DNA of 64,000 nt from Andrena cerasifolii (GCF_050908995.1 NC_135133.1:10830001-10894000), one strand, 5' to 3'; positions 1 through 13,300 are shown, counted from the first letter of the stretch. Notes: generated from the letters alone by a model not told the origin. Program-made: numbers and translations.

Positions 1-1759
1 GTACGGGACGCGGAGGAGAATAGTTATTAGATTTATGGCTGTTCCACTTTATGGACGCGTAACTAGTAAAGCACTCGATCAAAAACGTTGGGAAGACGAG
101 ACGAAGAAGAAGAGGAGGTTATTGCTGATGTCCGCGACGAGGCAATCGCGTTCGAGTGAATTACTGGCGATAGCAGCCGAAGATCGTTCGTCTGGATCTC
201 CTAAGCCATAGGACGGGCCTATGGTATCGGAGGCCGGGAAAGAAGAGTTCAGCTGGGTAGGAAAGGCGGTCTTAACGGCGTGTCTGCTGTTTTGCCAGTT
301 ATAATTATACAAGCTCGTTTTTCGTGGGACGATCGTGTGGGCACGGAGCATTCGGTACAAGCCGCGGGTTCTTAAAAGGCGGCCATAATGCGCGACCGGG
401 TACAGTGGCTTTTTATTGGCTAATTGGTAATTAAGCCGGGTTAAACAGCGGGCAGCCAACGCTTTCTTGCCCGCCTCGAGTCGTTCGGCGGCTCGCTAAT
501 TTAATTTGCGGTTTCGTCGCGTTCGTTCGACCACGCTAAAAGCCTTGGTCTGGCTAACGCCTTCGTCGAAGCCTCGCCACGTCTTCCGACCATCTTTTCG
601 CGAGATCAGCCTTTTCGATTTCGATAGACGGTAAACCACGGCGAGTGCTGTCAACAAGACGAGGAGAATGATTCGAAGGAGAGGCAGGAATGGAACGAAC
701 GGTATCGGGGCTTGCTAACGTCATGCGGATCGACCAAAGTGGGTGTCGATCGTTCGGTCGAGTCAGCTGACACGTAGGAAACCGGCACGAGGCAGCTCGA
801 GGGCACGAAAAGTGGGCCCGGTACCGATTCGTCGACAAGATTAGACAATTTGTAAACATGCAATCGTGGGTGTACCGGTACAATACCATCGTTGACCTGA
901 CTGTGAACTCCCTGCCCTCTTCTCCCTGCTCGACGCCCGCGTCTCGTCGCGACGCGTCGGCAACCGACCCGACCGACTCTTCGCCCGGTAATTCGAATGC
1001 ATTCACCCCGAGCCGGTCCATTCACTCTTTCCATTCATGTTAGCCTTTCCCTCGTACGCATCGGTCGCGACACGATGACGCCGTGCAATCGAGATTGTGA
1101 TTGTGGCCAACAGCGAGAGGAGCAGAACGAGAAGTAGAAGGAGAAGGAGTGACTACGATGACTGGAATGACTGTGGCCGCGCGAGGCTCAGGTTGCGTCG
1201 GCCCTAAGCATCGAGGACGTGTAGGACGCGTCGCTGCGCTTTGTCCCTATCGATTCTGACGAGCGACAAGGCCCTTCGCGGCAGCCAAGACGAGAGGAAC
1301 ACGGTGCCTCGGCCAGGCGAGTTTCTTTCGCCGAGGATTCGTTTCGCCACACCTCCCCGAGCAACAGTTACGTTCGTAGGAGAGTAACGCACAGATTCAC
1401 GAATCGCGGGAAACACTCGCAGATTCTTCGGAAGGACGGCGTTTCGGATCTCTGGAGGCTTGCTTAACCTCACGCGGACGCGTCTCCTCTCCTCGCGCCC
1501 ACGCGCAGAAAAACCCACCAGCCCCCTTTGTTCCCCTCGGCTTTGTCGTTAAACAATGAGAGGCGGGAGGGGAGGAGGGGAACTCTAATAACAACGCTGC
1601 GCATCGGTATAAGCTGGTAAAGCGAGCACGCTTAAAGAGTCGCAGGCCAAGTTTCTTTGTAATCGACGGAGAATCGAATCGCCAACGCAGTAGACAACGC
1701 CAGAAATAACGAGCGCGTAGTAGGAGACCCGGGCTGGTTGGCTGTTGGTCAACCAACAC
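1..1759. other. Non-coding DNA, nothing recognised
   Basis: No recognisable exon, RNA gene or repeat family was seen on either strand. The open frames here are at most about 155 codons, overlap one another on both strands and carry no domain. A purine-rich patch lies near 1120-1150. Treated as intergenic or intronic. Confidence 0.6.
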
Positions 1760-2035
1760 CAGTGATATTAGTTTATTACGAACTTTTCGTTACTAAATGT
1801 TAGTTAATAACTTATTTCAAAAGTGAAGTATTTCTTGAAAAGAAAAGCATTCGTGCAGCTGCTGTGGAACATAATATACCGTATAGAACACTGCATAGAT
1901 ATGTAACTAAAATGCCTCAAATAGCCAAATGTATGCCCTATCAAATATAGTAACCGCTTTAATGATATTTCGCCCATATAATATATTAAAAATCAAAAAC
2001 TGAAAAATTGGCCTACCAGCCCCGGTCTCCTCTAC
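1760..2035 (+). mobile_element. pogo/Tigger-like transposase fragment in an AT-rich island
   Basis: The block is clearly more AT-rich than its flanks. In one plus frame, open from 1804 to the TAG at 1948-1950, it encodes a segment that includes SIRAAAVEHNIPYRTLHRYV (about 1846-1905). This has the layout of the N-terminal helix-turn-helix of pogo/Tigger (CENP-B-type) transposases: a basic residue and small-residue helix, then an I-P-x-x-T-L turn, then a basic recognition helix. Such domains bind the transposon's own inverted repeats. Only about 48 codons remain. There is no methionine start, no DDE catalytic domain and no terminal repeats that I could see, so this is a dead relic. The family call rests on the HTH pattern; the exact subfamily is not determined. 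Confidence 0.7.
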
Positions 2036-4478
2036 ATATGTACATAGGTATGTACATACAGGGGACGAAGAATCAACAGCGTCAGAGGAATCGCTTACGA
2101 CGGGGACTGCGGATGTTTATTAAGGTTTTCGACAAGCGGTAGCTGGGCGATTTCAATGAAAACGCGGGGTCATCGTAGCCGAGGATTCGACGAGCCTAAT
2201 GGTGTCGGACGTCGGAGGACGAGCGAAAGCGGAATCCCTGTTCGAAGTTGGAAGAAAGGGGAAGAGCAAGGGAACGGGATAGAGGAGGATGAACAAGAGT
2301 TGTTCGCCCGACTCAAGATCGGACTCGTGACCCGGCCCTTTTCGTTCCTGGCACATTGATTCCACGGAGTGACGGATGGTTCGGGGTCGAAGGAGGTCAC
2401 GGTGGCGCCTCGTGTTTCCCCCCATAGCTATGGGTGTTTAGTTTACGTTCGTCCCATCTCGCATACTTCGCCTCTTTCCTCGAGATGACCAAAGAGATGG
2501 CCAGTCTTTGCTTTGCGCTGCGTTTCCAAGGGAAACGCAAATAATCTCGAGAGGCCCCGCCGGCTGGGTCTCCCGTCCGCTCTCGAGTGCTATCCTAGTA
2601 AACGTCCCTAGTTACATCGTGTAATGTGTAAACGATCGTTGGGCGCATCCTGCCCGTTATTATTTTAATCCTCGACCATGGAATCGGGAGCGGCCGCGTT
2701 TGCATTCCACTTAATCCGACTAATTCGTCGCCAGAGTACAGGAGCCCTTGGATGGCCTCACCCGAAATTCCGCAACGTTTTTATAATTCCCCGTAGCGAC
2801 GTATCGCCGTGGAAGCTGGATCACTCCAGAGACGGAGAGAGAGAAGGGAGGAAAGACTGGTAGACGAAGCCTTGGCAAGTAGGGCGGCATGCACGAGTGC
2901 CGTTCCCGATGGAAAAATTAATAGAATCATTTTACCGAACTGCTCGTCCGTTCCGTCTCTTTCTCCAACCGCCCTTTCCTTTTTTTTTTCTCGTGGCCCC
3001 CGTGCCGTGGTATTATGACTCTAAAGTCGGGGTCACGAGGAAAGTCGCGAGGGCAGAAGGGACAGGGTCGCCGGAACGAAATGGAAAATATAGCTCCCTA
3101 ACCTCCCTATCCTCGACGAACAACTACACTGCCTTTCGGGATAAGAGAGAGAGTTTTATGCGCTTAGGCGGCCCCGCTAAGATTTGTCACGAGCTGCTTT
3201 GCTCTGCTCCACCCTGCCTGCCGCCACTGTCTCTCCCGCCCTGATAAGAATAAGTGTGGTAGACACCGAGGTCAGTCGAAGCCACTGCCGTAACTTCCGC
3301 GACTCGTTCCGCAAATTTAAAAATATTCTTAAAAAAAAAATAGCAAACTATACAAGATGGATGATCGCAAACAATTGGCTCGTATCGCAATGCGATTAGC
3401 GACCCGAGCGCAGCGGCTTTTTGTCGTTTTCGTAAAGAACGCGAGTGGCAGATTTCAGACGTTTGGATTTGTGGTTATGGGTTATATGGGTATTTTTTTC
3501 ACTCCCTTTGGGGTTATTTTTTTTTAAATTATTACATTGTCATCCAAACTTCGCATGCCTGCAAAGGTTCAAGAAAATTGGGCAGTTGGAAGTTGGTTAA
3601 ATCCGAGTTGCCAGATTTGTACCGTACGTACAAACATACAAACAAACAGAGGATCGCAGGTGAATAAAATCTTTTAAAAAGAGCAGGCTCGGCGAGTATT
3701 CTGGCTCGTGTATGGGAGCATTTACTCTCTTCTAGATCCAGAGAGCTGTCTTCGACCTTGACCATCGCGCGATCCAATTTTTTCTCGACGGCAGATCAAT
3801 CGCGAAATGCCTTATCCCTTTGTCTCGGTCACGCAAACGTCAACGCCGACCTACACCCCAGCCTCGCAGCACCCTTTGCGCATCTGGGTTTTGCCGCCGC
3901 GAGACACCGACCCGCATTTCCTGGTTCCGCGCGTCGAACCAGACAAATCGCTAGGCGCGTTCTTGACAGCTCGCGGTCAAAAACCCACATTGATGGCGTC
4001 GCCGAGATTCATAGCCGTCAAACGAACCGATAGCTCGTAGGCAGGCCATAAAACTGCGTGCTAAAACGGGAATGATGCGGCGTGGCTTGCAACTTCTATT
4101 CCGAGGCGCGACCCCGGAAACGAACCGAGTGGCAAAACTCTACGGCTCGCCTTCCCCTCTTCCTTTCTTCTCTCCAGCTTCCTCCCGCTTTCTTTTAACC
4201 GTTATTACGCGTCGCGCATTGTGCTTTGCGGCGTTAATACGGAGACATCGCTGAGCCATCCGACGTGTAAAAATATCTTTACACCGTGGTTGCAACGGCT
4301 CGTCGAACCTGCGTTTCCTGGCAACGATCTTTGCTTTCGCTGGGCCAACGTTCGGTTCAACTAATTTAGCTACCCAGCTCGTTTCCAGAGACGTGGGACC
4401 CCCGTCGTCGACTACTCGCTAGATCTTTACGGCCCCCTTCCGTTCGTCTTCCTTTTCGTCGATAAAACGTCAGAGGAG
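2036..4478. other. Non-coding DNA, nothing recognised
   Basis: Mostly balanced composition, with a poly-A/poly-T-rich patch at 3320-3545. Open frames are short, overlapping and without domains. No gene or RNA gene was identified. Confidence 0.55.
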
Positions 4479-4501
4479 CGGAACGGAACGGAACGGAACG
4501 A
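4479..4501. repeat. (GGAAC)n microsatellite
   Basis: About four tandem copies of a 5-base unit GGAAC, uninterrupted. No function is inferred. Confidence 0.9.
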
Positions 4502-5387
4502 AAGAACGACAGTTCCACATATTGGCTGCTATCTCCGGCCATTTATCTCCGAATTCATTACTGCCTAGCTGATGCAGCGGCTCCCTGCACCTTTCACGCG
4601 TATACACCAGCGGGAAAGGACTCCGAAGAAACGAATCCCTTGCTCCTCTGTTCGATGCTTTCTTCCCCCTGGCATCACGCTTTCTGTTCTCGAGGAATTC
4701 ACTTTGAGCGCGGACTGACAGACAGTTGAGACAAATGTCTTCGAAACTCGTTTCTTTTCTTCGGGGAATCGGCCGGAAAATTAACCGACGCGACCGATAC
4801 CGCCTCTCCTATTCTACTCTCTGCTTTTTAATCCTCGTGGCTCGGGGCTTCGATACTCGGGCAGGAACAGGTGGCACGTTTCGACAGATAGCGCAGCAGG
4901 TTCGCGCCTCTACATTATAATCCGTAACGAACCGCCAACGGGCGTGAAAAAACATTTCGCTGGGCGGTTTTCCTCGGCTGGAAAGCTCGCAGAGAGGATC
5001 GTTTCGTTTAAATGCTCGCACGTCGCGAATGATTTATCATCGGCGGCACGCTAGTTGCGCCACGGCCAAGTCCCCTTTTCGCTCTTGCGTTCTCGTACCC
5101 TAGGCTGCTTTCTTTTTCTCTCGGGGGAACCGTTCTTCTGGCTGCGGGTGAAATTGCCCTGACCTTGAACCGTGCCTGTACACGGAGCTTCGCAGCTTCC
5201 GGAGAGAAGAATCGCTGAAACTATTCAGTAACAAGGGGCAGCGAGAACGCGCGGTGAGCAAAAACGAAAGCGGATTTTTCGGCGGCAAGTATTATTCCAT
5301 CCTCGACGTTGAATCTCCGTTTATTTCATTTGTATTCGGTAAGTTTTTTCTGGCTGGCCGTCGTCCCAGGCCCACCTCTTCCCCTCT
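4502..5387. other. Non-coding DNA, nothing recognised
   Basis: No gene, RNA or repeat family recognised. A GGTAAG donor-like site occurs at about 5339, but I found no convincing coding exon before it. Confidence 0.55.
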
Positions 5388-5434
5388 TCCCTTTTTCCTT
5401 TTCCCTTTTCCCTTTTCCCTTTTCCCTTTTCCCC
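5388..5434. repeat. (TTTTCCC)n pyrimidine minisatellite
   Basis: About five tandem 7-base units of four T and three C, making a 47-base pure pyrimidine tract on the plus strand. It lies just before a second tandem repeat. Confidence 0.9.
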
Positions 5435-5449
5435 GCGTTGTAGGTCGGT

Positions 5450-5482
5450 GGCTGGCTGACTGGCTGGCTGGCTGGCTGGCCT
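5450..5482. repeat. (GGCT)n microsatellite
   Basis: A tetranucleotide run with one interruption (GACT), starting 15 bases after the pyrimidine minisatellite. The two repeats form a compound simple-repeat locus. Confidence 0.9.
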
Positions 5483-8230
5483 GGGCTCGGCCAACATCGG
5501 ATATACGGTACACAGGGGAGTCGTTACGTTTTATGGCTAATTGTTTTATTATCTTTGACATATTTCCAGTTTACGGCTGCGGCCGGGCGTTCTGCTTCAC
5601 GGCTGTCTATTGTGTGTGATGAACGCCACTTTATGTGCCACCCTACGTGTCTCGACCCACACGGCATACCCACTGGCCCTCCTTATCCGTGAGATTCGTC
5701 GTATCGACGCGGCGAGCGATGCGTTCGCGGAACAAGAAGCATTATCGGCCGCTATTAAATTCTAACGACTTATTAGCCGTGGCGACAAAAACTGATTACC
5801 ACGCGAATCGTTTATTTCGATGGGATTCCAAAGCAGCGGACCCTAAAAACATCCTCTGTGAATCGAACGGGAGCGACTGGAGCGGCTGCCCGAATTTCTT
5901 GAATCAACGGTTCCGGATGCCCAGAGGTCCTGCCACCCTGGCAGATCCACCCCGTGTCATTTGCCATTCCTTCAGGACCTTGGCGCATTCCAGGGCTCGA
6001 ACGACATCTATCACACCCTCGACACCCGCAATTGAGCGGTGTGCACTGCCTCCGCCAGTTGGCCTGACCAGCGACTACGAGGAGAGACGGATCGAGGAAC
6101 GTGCGTTTCGAGACGTCCAAGAGCGAAAGGGGGATGTCCTCCGTGAACACGGGAATACTGGCGCGTTGGAAATTCTTTTTGCCGTAGGTATGCCAATATA
6201 TCGGCTTCCATCGACACCCTCCGGCTACCTCCAGGCTACGTGACTGCTCGTAAGAATGCACCCTGACTCCCGCCCCTAACCGGGCTTAAAATAAATAATG
6301 TCCGCGCTCCGTCAAAATCGACTCGACGCGCGGCACTCGAATTCCCCCGGTGAACAGGGCCCACCCTTTTTCGTCATATCTGCCCGAAGAAATGAGTCAC
6401 AGAAAATGACGGGTCATCCGTCTCGGTCTCTTAACATCTTAATCCCCTTAGCGTCGCAAACGGAAACATGCGAGGCCACTAGACGAGGCTGTCATCAAGC
6501 GTAACCGATACTTTCGAAATCGCTAAACGACCCAGATTCTTGGGCGGCCCGTGCGGTCACTTTTAAATAGACGCGTGACGAAATCTATGGGGAAATAGTA
6601 GGGTGTAGCTTTTAAGCGGCATGCCCCGTTCCACGAGCTATAATTTCGCTAAAAGAGATGATTTTCGAGCGGTTCCGAGGGGTGCCCGTGGAAGGCCGCG
6701 AGCCGATCACTGTCGGCTGGTGTAAATCAATGTCTCTCCGTGGCAGACCACGCATATAACAGCGTAATGTTGTCCAAGGGTCTCGATATATTCGTAGGGA
6801 GGGTCGCACGCCCACGGACTCGCAGGCCATTCAGACATACATCGCGGCCACTGTCGCCTCGATTCTCCTTCGCGTGCACCCGGCCCTCCTTTGGCCTTTC
6901 TTTTCAAAACTGCATCGCCGACTTTCAGAACACTGCAAGTCCGATAAAGAAAACGTGACTTTCCGCGACCGTTCCAGGCACACGGTGGACAGATTGAACG
7001 AGCGAAAGGGGAGTAAAACGAAAAATCTGGGCAGAAAGCCGAAGGGATTCGAGATGGTCGCTGCGTGTCGTGTACCGCTAGATTTCGGGAGGTTCACGAG
7101 GACGACGAGGGTGGAACAAAGCGAGGGTGTTGAACGCAACCGATGTTCACTTATTGGTGGCGTGTCTGCCGGCATGGTGCAGTTACCCATGGACCGCAGA
7201 CGCGCGAGTACATCCCGATTCCCTCTTTCTCCTGCTCGCGTGTGCACGCGCTTGCACGCGTGTTGGTGCGTGGAGGAAAGTGGGTGGAGGCCGAAGGGTC
7301 GGGAAACAGGTGGCGCCAAAACCACAGCCCTGGGCTGTAGCTGTCAAATATTGCGGTTGCTTTAAAAATCGATCGTTCCTCCCCCAGCCACCCCTCCCTC
7401 TGCCTGCTCTCTCGGCAATCTTCCGCCGAGACACGCTCCCTATCAACCCTCTGCCGGAAAATCTGCCAGAAGATGCCGTACCTCGGCGGAGCAGCGCCGA
7501 GAAATTCGAAGAAAAGCCCCGTGCCCCTGAACCAGGATCCACACCATCCCTGTTGGTCCCCGAGGGGAATGGAATTTTGTTGCTTGAAAATCCATGGCCA
7601 GAGGAGGTTCGTCGAAAGCGGCACCCTGTCGTGTTCCAAGTTCTAATCCCATGACCCGGCCGAATTTCTGGCCACTCCATTTCCGAAACGTTTTTCGCCG
7701 TGCATTACGAAGATAATGACTCCTTCCGTGAAAAAATAGGCTGACCTTGGTCCCCAAGTACCCTTCGGTCACTCATTAGACAATTTAAGACACGTTATAT
7801 CCCAATTCGCCGGTCCATTATCTGAAACTACATCAGTTTCTCGGAAGAGTGCTCCTCTTCGGGGGCCAGCTATTGAATAAGATAACGACCTGCAACCCCA
7901 TCCTCGCATAATGAAGATTCGCCCGAAGCGTCTCGCGCTCGGTGCCTTTTAACTTGTTTTCAGTCGGATGACCAAGTTCATTACGACCACGAAACACCGT
8001 GCGACGATGCTTCCTTTCCTTCAGCTGCTAGGCGCAGCGTCTAAAAATCTTCAGACTTTCCCCTACACCCAGACGATCGGTGTCGGATAAAGTGGTGCAA
8101 CTACTTAGGTGCCACGCTCGCGACTGCACAAGTCGAGAAGAATCGAGCGAGGACGCGGACCGTCCGCTATCTCGATCACTGAGAGCAATCTCGCAGCAAT
8201 TTGGATAATTTTTATTGAGAGGCTCTGGTC
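5483..8230. other. Non-coding DNA with one weak exon candidate
   Basis: The stretch holds long overlapping open frames on both strands, up to 202 codons at 5635-6243 on plus. None has a recognisable domain, and the opposite strand is equally open. A weak minus-strand exon candidate at 5904-6074 is listed separately. Nothing else was recognised. Confidence 0.5.
5904..6074 (-). CDS. Weak candidate terminal exon, unknown protein
   Basis: On the minus strand a pyrimidine-rich acceptor-like sequence ending in CTCCTCGTAG lies immediately before 6074. It is followed by 56 open codons and a TGA at 5904-5906. The peptide includes GVIDVVRALECAKVLKEWQM, which reads more like protein than the other frames. 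I do not recognise a family. The plus strand and the other minus frames are also open here, so this may be chance. No upstream partner exon was found. Confidence 0.12.
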   Translation of the reverse strand, partial: SLVRPTGGGSAHRSIAGVEGVIDVVRALECAKVLKEWQMTRGGSARVAGPLGIRNR

Positions 8231-8270
8231 GCAGCGTGGCAGCGTGGCAGCGTGGCAGCGTGGCAGCGTG
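8231..8270. repeat. (GCAGCGTG)5 minisatellite
   Basis: Five perfect 8-base units in a row, ending in a related GCCGCG. Unit length is not a multiple of three, so a coding role is unlikely. Confidence 0.92.
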
Positions 8271-10209
8271 GCCGCGGGCCAAGACGGGCCCGGTTTAGTT
8301 GGCTGAAGGGGTTGCTGGTTGCTGCGGTCGAGGTGGGGCCACTTCCCTGTCCTTCTCTCTTCCTCTTCCGTTGTCATCCTCCTTTCGTCTCTCCCGTCTC
8401 TGTTTCTCCGGTTGCCCGACCGCCAGACACGTAATAACACGTTGCGCGACTGCCAGGGACCGCGGGCCCCAAAAACGTCGAAACGAAAACAGCCCGCGCA
8501 CAAGAGTTAAACAGCACCCTACGAGGGGCCGTGCTCGGAACACAGGGACACCGACACCTAATAACCCCTAATCTGCCGAGATCCCATAACTGGGCCTAAC
8601 TAAATGCTATTTCATAGCTGGTGCGCGCGTCGCGCGTTCCAAACTCCGAACCGCTCGTCGACCCGCGCCCACTCCCGTCACGCATGCGGCTTCCTTCCAT
8701 CTTTCTCCTCGCGGCTTTTTCCAAATCATTCCTAGCTCGCAATTACGCCATGTTTCCCCATCGATGCCATCCCGATTCATCCCCATCTCATCTTCAACAA
8801 GTTCGCGGAAGCGCGAGATAAGAAGGCACGATAATAACGAGCCGTAAGTAGGACAGGTGTCGGTGCGATAAAGCCCACACGACACCTGAAAGTTATGCGC
8901 CGGCACGCACGTGGTTCCGCAAAATAAAAAGAGCCCCCGAACACGAGGACTAGAGGTGGAGGAGAGAAAAATGTGCCCGTTCAGCGGGCCACGATCCTTT
9001 GTCATCGAGAACACAATCGAGCGCAACATGATAAATGGAAAACATTAAAACCCGAGCTGCCGGTGCTCAAGACGAGCGATTCCTCCGCCGATTTCTTTCC
9101 ACCGATACCGCAGACTCGCCAAAAATTAAAAACTCCAGCACGATAGAAGAGGAAAATGCGAGGGAAGCAACGAAAGAGAACCGCGGTACAGCGTGCAAAA
9201 CAATATACGATATGAAAATAAATTACGGTACAGTTTTACGAGCCGCTTCGAATTTTTAGCTGTTCCGCATACCGGCAGTAAACTATTTTTATCTTTACGG
9301 CCGGCCGCGTCCCTATTCTCAAAATGAGAGGGAGAAAGGATATCACGAAGAATGGAAGTCGCCAACACCCCCTTCGACATCCTTAATTCCCTCGTTTGGT
9401 CGTCGTTCGCAAGGGAATTTTAGGCCGCGTATATTCTTTCATGTATTTTTTATGGAACGCAGAGGGAAAGGCTGAAATGCTTTGTTTCTCCTCGTCTCCG
9501 AGGCTGCCTGACATTGATTTTCAGGAACTTGCAGGCCTCTAATTATGCAAATGTAAAAATAAGAAAGTGTCCGCCACCGTCCCATCTACATTCGCGAGTA
9601 GAGCAACCACGACATCGTCCAAGACGCGCATGCTTTTATACGATTCGTTCTAAACTCGAGGCGATCGTCACGGGGGTGTGCCGATTTGGCGAATGGCCGC
9701 AGGGCCAACGAGGAGGTTCCGAAAATACTTGAAGATTTTCCATGCTCCACGGGACGAGGGAATTCTGGCCACGGAGGGGTCGCAGTTATGAATTCCTATT
9801 CCACCGATGAGATGAAATATTAAGGTCTAGCTTCTGTGCTCGAAAGAGGGCCCCACCTCGTGAAAGCTCTCGTTCCTCGATACGTAACGTCGTTACTGTC
9901 CCGAGTGATTTGCCGATCAACGAGCTTGCACGGAAAATGTAGGTGGTCGGAGGCGCAGAGTTTTTAATCCGAGCGACAGGATCTGAAGCAGAGGGGCGCG
10001 CAACGCGGTCTCTTGTAATCTCCCATAGCCATAGAGAGATCGTCTTTTCTTTCTAACTCGGTGGAGCGGACGGTAGTCGTGGCCCTACACGAACCATCTT
10101 TCAGCCTAAGCGGCGCGGCGCATTGTGCAAACACGTACCGGCAATTATTATTATTTATTACGCATTTCAGCCTGTAACCACCGACATTTCTCCTCCTTTT
10201 CTCTCGTAG
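8271..10209. other. Non-coding DNA, nothing recognised
   Basis: Contains a pyrimidine-rich patch at 8340-8410 and an AT-richer patch at about 9030-9290. No gene, RNA gene or transposon termini were recognised. Confidence 0.5.
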
Positions 10210-10388
10210 CTGCGACGGCTGGCGAGTTGCCTGCGGGCGGATACCAACTGTCGCCCTACCTGTCACCGAACCTTTTGCCTAGCACGGTCTCCGATATAAT
10301 CGACCCGGTGATAAATCACGACGGGCTGCACACTCTACTGCAGATGCATCGTGTCCTTCGCTATGTTGATCGCAATGATCGGGAATAG
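10210..10388 (+). CDS. Candidate terminal exon, unknown protein
   Basis: A good acceptor-like sequence (CTCCTTTTCTCTCGTAG) ends at 10209. The frame that follows is open for 59 codons to a TAG at 10386-10388. The peptide (for example GGYQLSPYLSPNLLPSTVSD) is less arginine- and serine-biased than the chance frames around it, and it uses many C- and G-ending codons such as CTG, TAC, GAC and ATC. I do not recognise a family, and no upstream exon was found, so it could also be a chance open frame. What supports it is the splice-like signal and the codon pattern only. Confidence 0.22.
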
Positions 10389-13300
10389 CAGGTACTCCCG
10401 GTTAATGATTTCCTCTTTCAATTAATTCCTTGCCGGCGATCCCGCGATATAAGCCAGTAAGCATGCGCATGAGAATTAATAACCTTTTGATGGATAACGC
10501 GACACCGCGTCAGTCACGTAACCGTTCAAGCTCCTGTTTTCTCGTGTGTTCTCGTTAATCGTTCGACCGACTGCATTCTCCACAGTGCTTTGCACGTGCG
10601 CAGTCATGTATCGTATCGCTTTTTACGCGCAACAGCGAGCTGTTATTACGCGAGGATCGCGGGTTATGCAATATCAGACTCGCGGCCAACGGAAGATCCG
10701 AAGCTCCTCTCCGCTCCGAAACTTTCTCACCACCCTCGAGCAGAAGGGAAAAGATCTTGCTTTACTTTCCCGGTCTCTCGACTTCCCTTCGCTGCATTCT
10801 CCTTATTCGCCAGCATCTTTTTCCATTTGCTACCTCGTGACGCGAAGCACGCGCATTTCTTTTATCGACACCTTCTCGTGTTCACGCCGTCGCCGTTCAG
10901 ATGAAAAAGAGCCTCGAATCACCACTGAAAGCTGACCGGTCCGTTTTCAGGCTCGTATTCAAACGCGATCCCTGAACCCTCCTTGAACTAGTATCAGAGA
11001 AGATTCTCGTCTCGGTGGTTAGCGGTCCGGGAGCCGCAATCCGAGCTCCGAGACGAAGGGCTAGACTTTCCCCGATAAAGAAAACTTTGGTGAAACGGAG
11101 GGAGTAAATCGCGGCTCGGATAAGGAAGAAGGACGGACGAAAACCGGGAACAAATGGTCGGACAGTCACGTCCTGGGTTAATGCTGCATGGAGGAAAGTC
11201 ACTGGGTTTATTAAACCGCCGTGCCGGGTGGAAGGAAGAATGAAAAGGAACTGGCGGTTAAGTTTCAAGCCGTGTGTCGAATTAATATATCCGCCAGAGC
11301 CGGAGCCGCTTTTCCGATAGCGTTTCGTTGCAAAATATGCCTAACTTTCCGCTACCCGCTCGTTCCATTTCCGTGCTTAGTGTCTAACAGCTTGACGGCA
11401 CGAGACGACGGATACCATTGCTTCTTTTATTCGCGATCGGTTAAACGAGCTAATTAATCGAGGCGGGACACGCGATTCGGCGAATAGCAAAGCGATACGC
11501 ACACTCTACTCTCCACCAAGCTGAACCTCCCGTCGAAAGGAGACAACGCGAAAGCAGAAGAAATAATACGACCGACTCGAGTTGACGTGCAACTTGAACG
11601 AAATTGTGACGCTCGAGGGTTACGACCTTTTGTAAAATTCCACTCCAGCCGCGATTAGCATAAGGAACAATCACTGGGAAATATTCGGGCAGCTATTTCC
11701 TGCCGATTGACCCCGTCGCCGGAAGTCGTCCCGCGGAAAAGGCGATGACGGAAATAATACACACGGGCGAACAATGCAAAGCGTTTTCGCGCTGCACGCC
11801 GAGCGGCCAAAGGTTCACGGCTATCGACTGGGTTAGGGGTTAGGATATCCGACGCTGTTTGCTTCGTGCCAAGGTCGACCACCTTCTACGACCTGTACGG
11901 TTACTTAAAACCAACTACGAATTACGCTGTCTTCGTTCGAGTCAAAGCCTGCCGAACACGCGTATCAACGCGGAAAAACGCTGGCCCAAAATGTTAGTCG
12001 AGGCCTGCACCCCCTGGGATTAAGCAGTCTATCGCCTGAAACTCCATTTCTCACTACTACTTAGCTCGGTGAACTCGGTACAGGGAGCTACTTAGGATCT
12101 CTGATCCACGATGACTTAATTGGAAAAATACGCAGAGGGAGAAGAACGTAACGGGGAGTCGGGGAATGACCTCGTTAGCGAAATGACTTAGGCCAGCGTG
12201 TACCATGAATTTCCTAGCCCTTTCGGTAAACGAGAAGAGAGGAGGTCCGAATTAGGGCGGGAGTTCTTCCTGTTGCGGCGTTCCGCGGTGGATACGGCTT
12301 GTTAATCCCCCCCCGGTATATTCGCGCCAGCGGAATATCGTAATTATATTAGCACGGGCCTGGCGCAAAATTCCTCGCGAATTTCCGCGAGAAACGGTGG
12401 CCCCGTCTCCGTCCGCGTTAATTTCATCCCGCGCTGGCCGTCTCTAAATGAAAACTATTTCGCAATTCTTTTTTCTCGCGCGGTTTGGTAATTCGGCCCG
12501 CGGTGTTATTCTCGGGCGAGTGGAGGCGTGCGTGGCGGATCTGATGGCGGGTCCCCCACGTACAAAATTTTATCCTACGCCCGTATTCCGGTGTCCATTA
12601 AATCCAGAATAATCGCGACTCCGAATCGACGCTCGGGGCAACACAATGCCGGGTTATTGTTTCTTGCGCCGCGCCGTTCCAATCGAATCTAATTATCCCG
12701 ATTCCATACTTCGCTAACTCCGCATCCAGGGGAATCTCGACTCGAATGATCCATCGGCTCGTCGCGCCTGGGTTAGACCTTTCACCCTCCACCTTCGAAT
12801 CGCCGCCAGTCCTAGATCACCTCTCTCCCTCCCTCTTTCCTACACGCTGGGCACGGAGGGTACAGGGATTTGCTGGGAAGCGTACGTGGCAGGCTGCGGA
12901 AAGAGAAAGGAAAACGGGAACGCGGGCAGGGAAAAGAGTAGAGAAACGTGGAGGTTGCCGCTTATACGTGTAGCCCGGCTCGTGGACGCGAGAACCTGGA
13001 AGAGAAGACGAGAGAAAGAGAGAGTATTGATCCCACCCTCCAGGAGCGGCAACCCCTAGCTGGCCTAACTTCACTCCCCCTTCGTTCCACCCGTCGGTTG
13101 TTGTGTGCTGCATACCAATTTGCTTGATTTTTTCCCTCCCAGCTCCCCATTGCCCCGTCCTTCCAACCGTCCGACCCGACGTCCATCCGCGTTCGCTCGA
13201 CCGACTATCTTTCTTCCCCTGTCTCGTCTTCCCTGTTTCGCCTTCTCGTTCGAGACAAGACGGGGAGAGTCCTGGTTAGCGGTACCGATCAAACAACCGT

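Noticed and set aside
5635..6243. 202-codon plus-strand open frame
   Set aside because: No domain, and at least three other frames are open over the same stretch.
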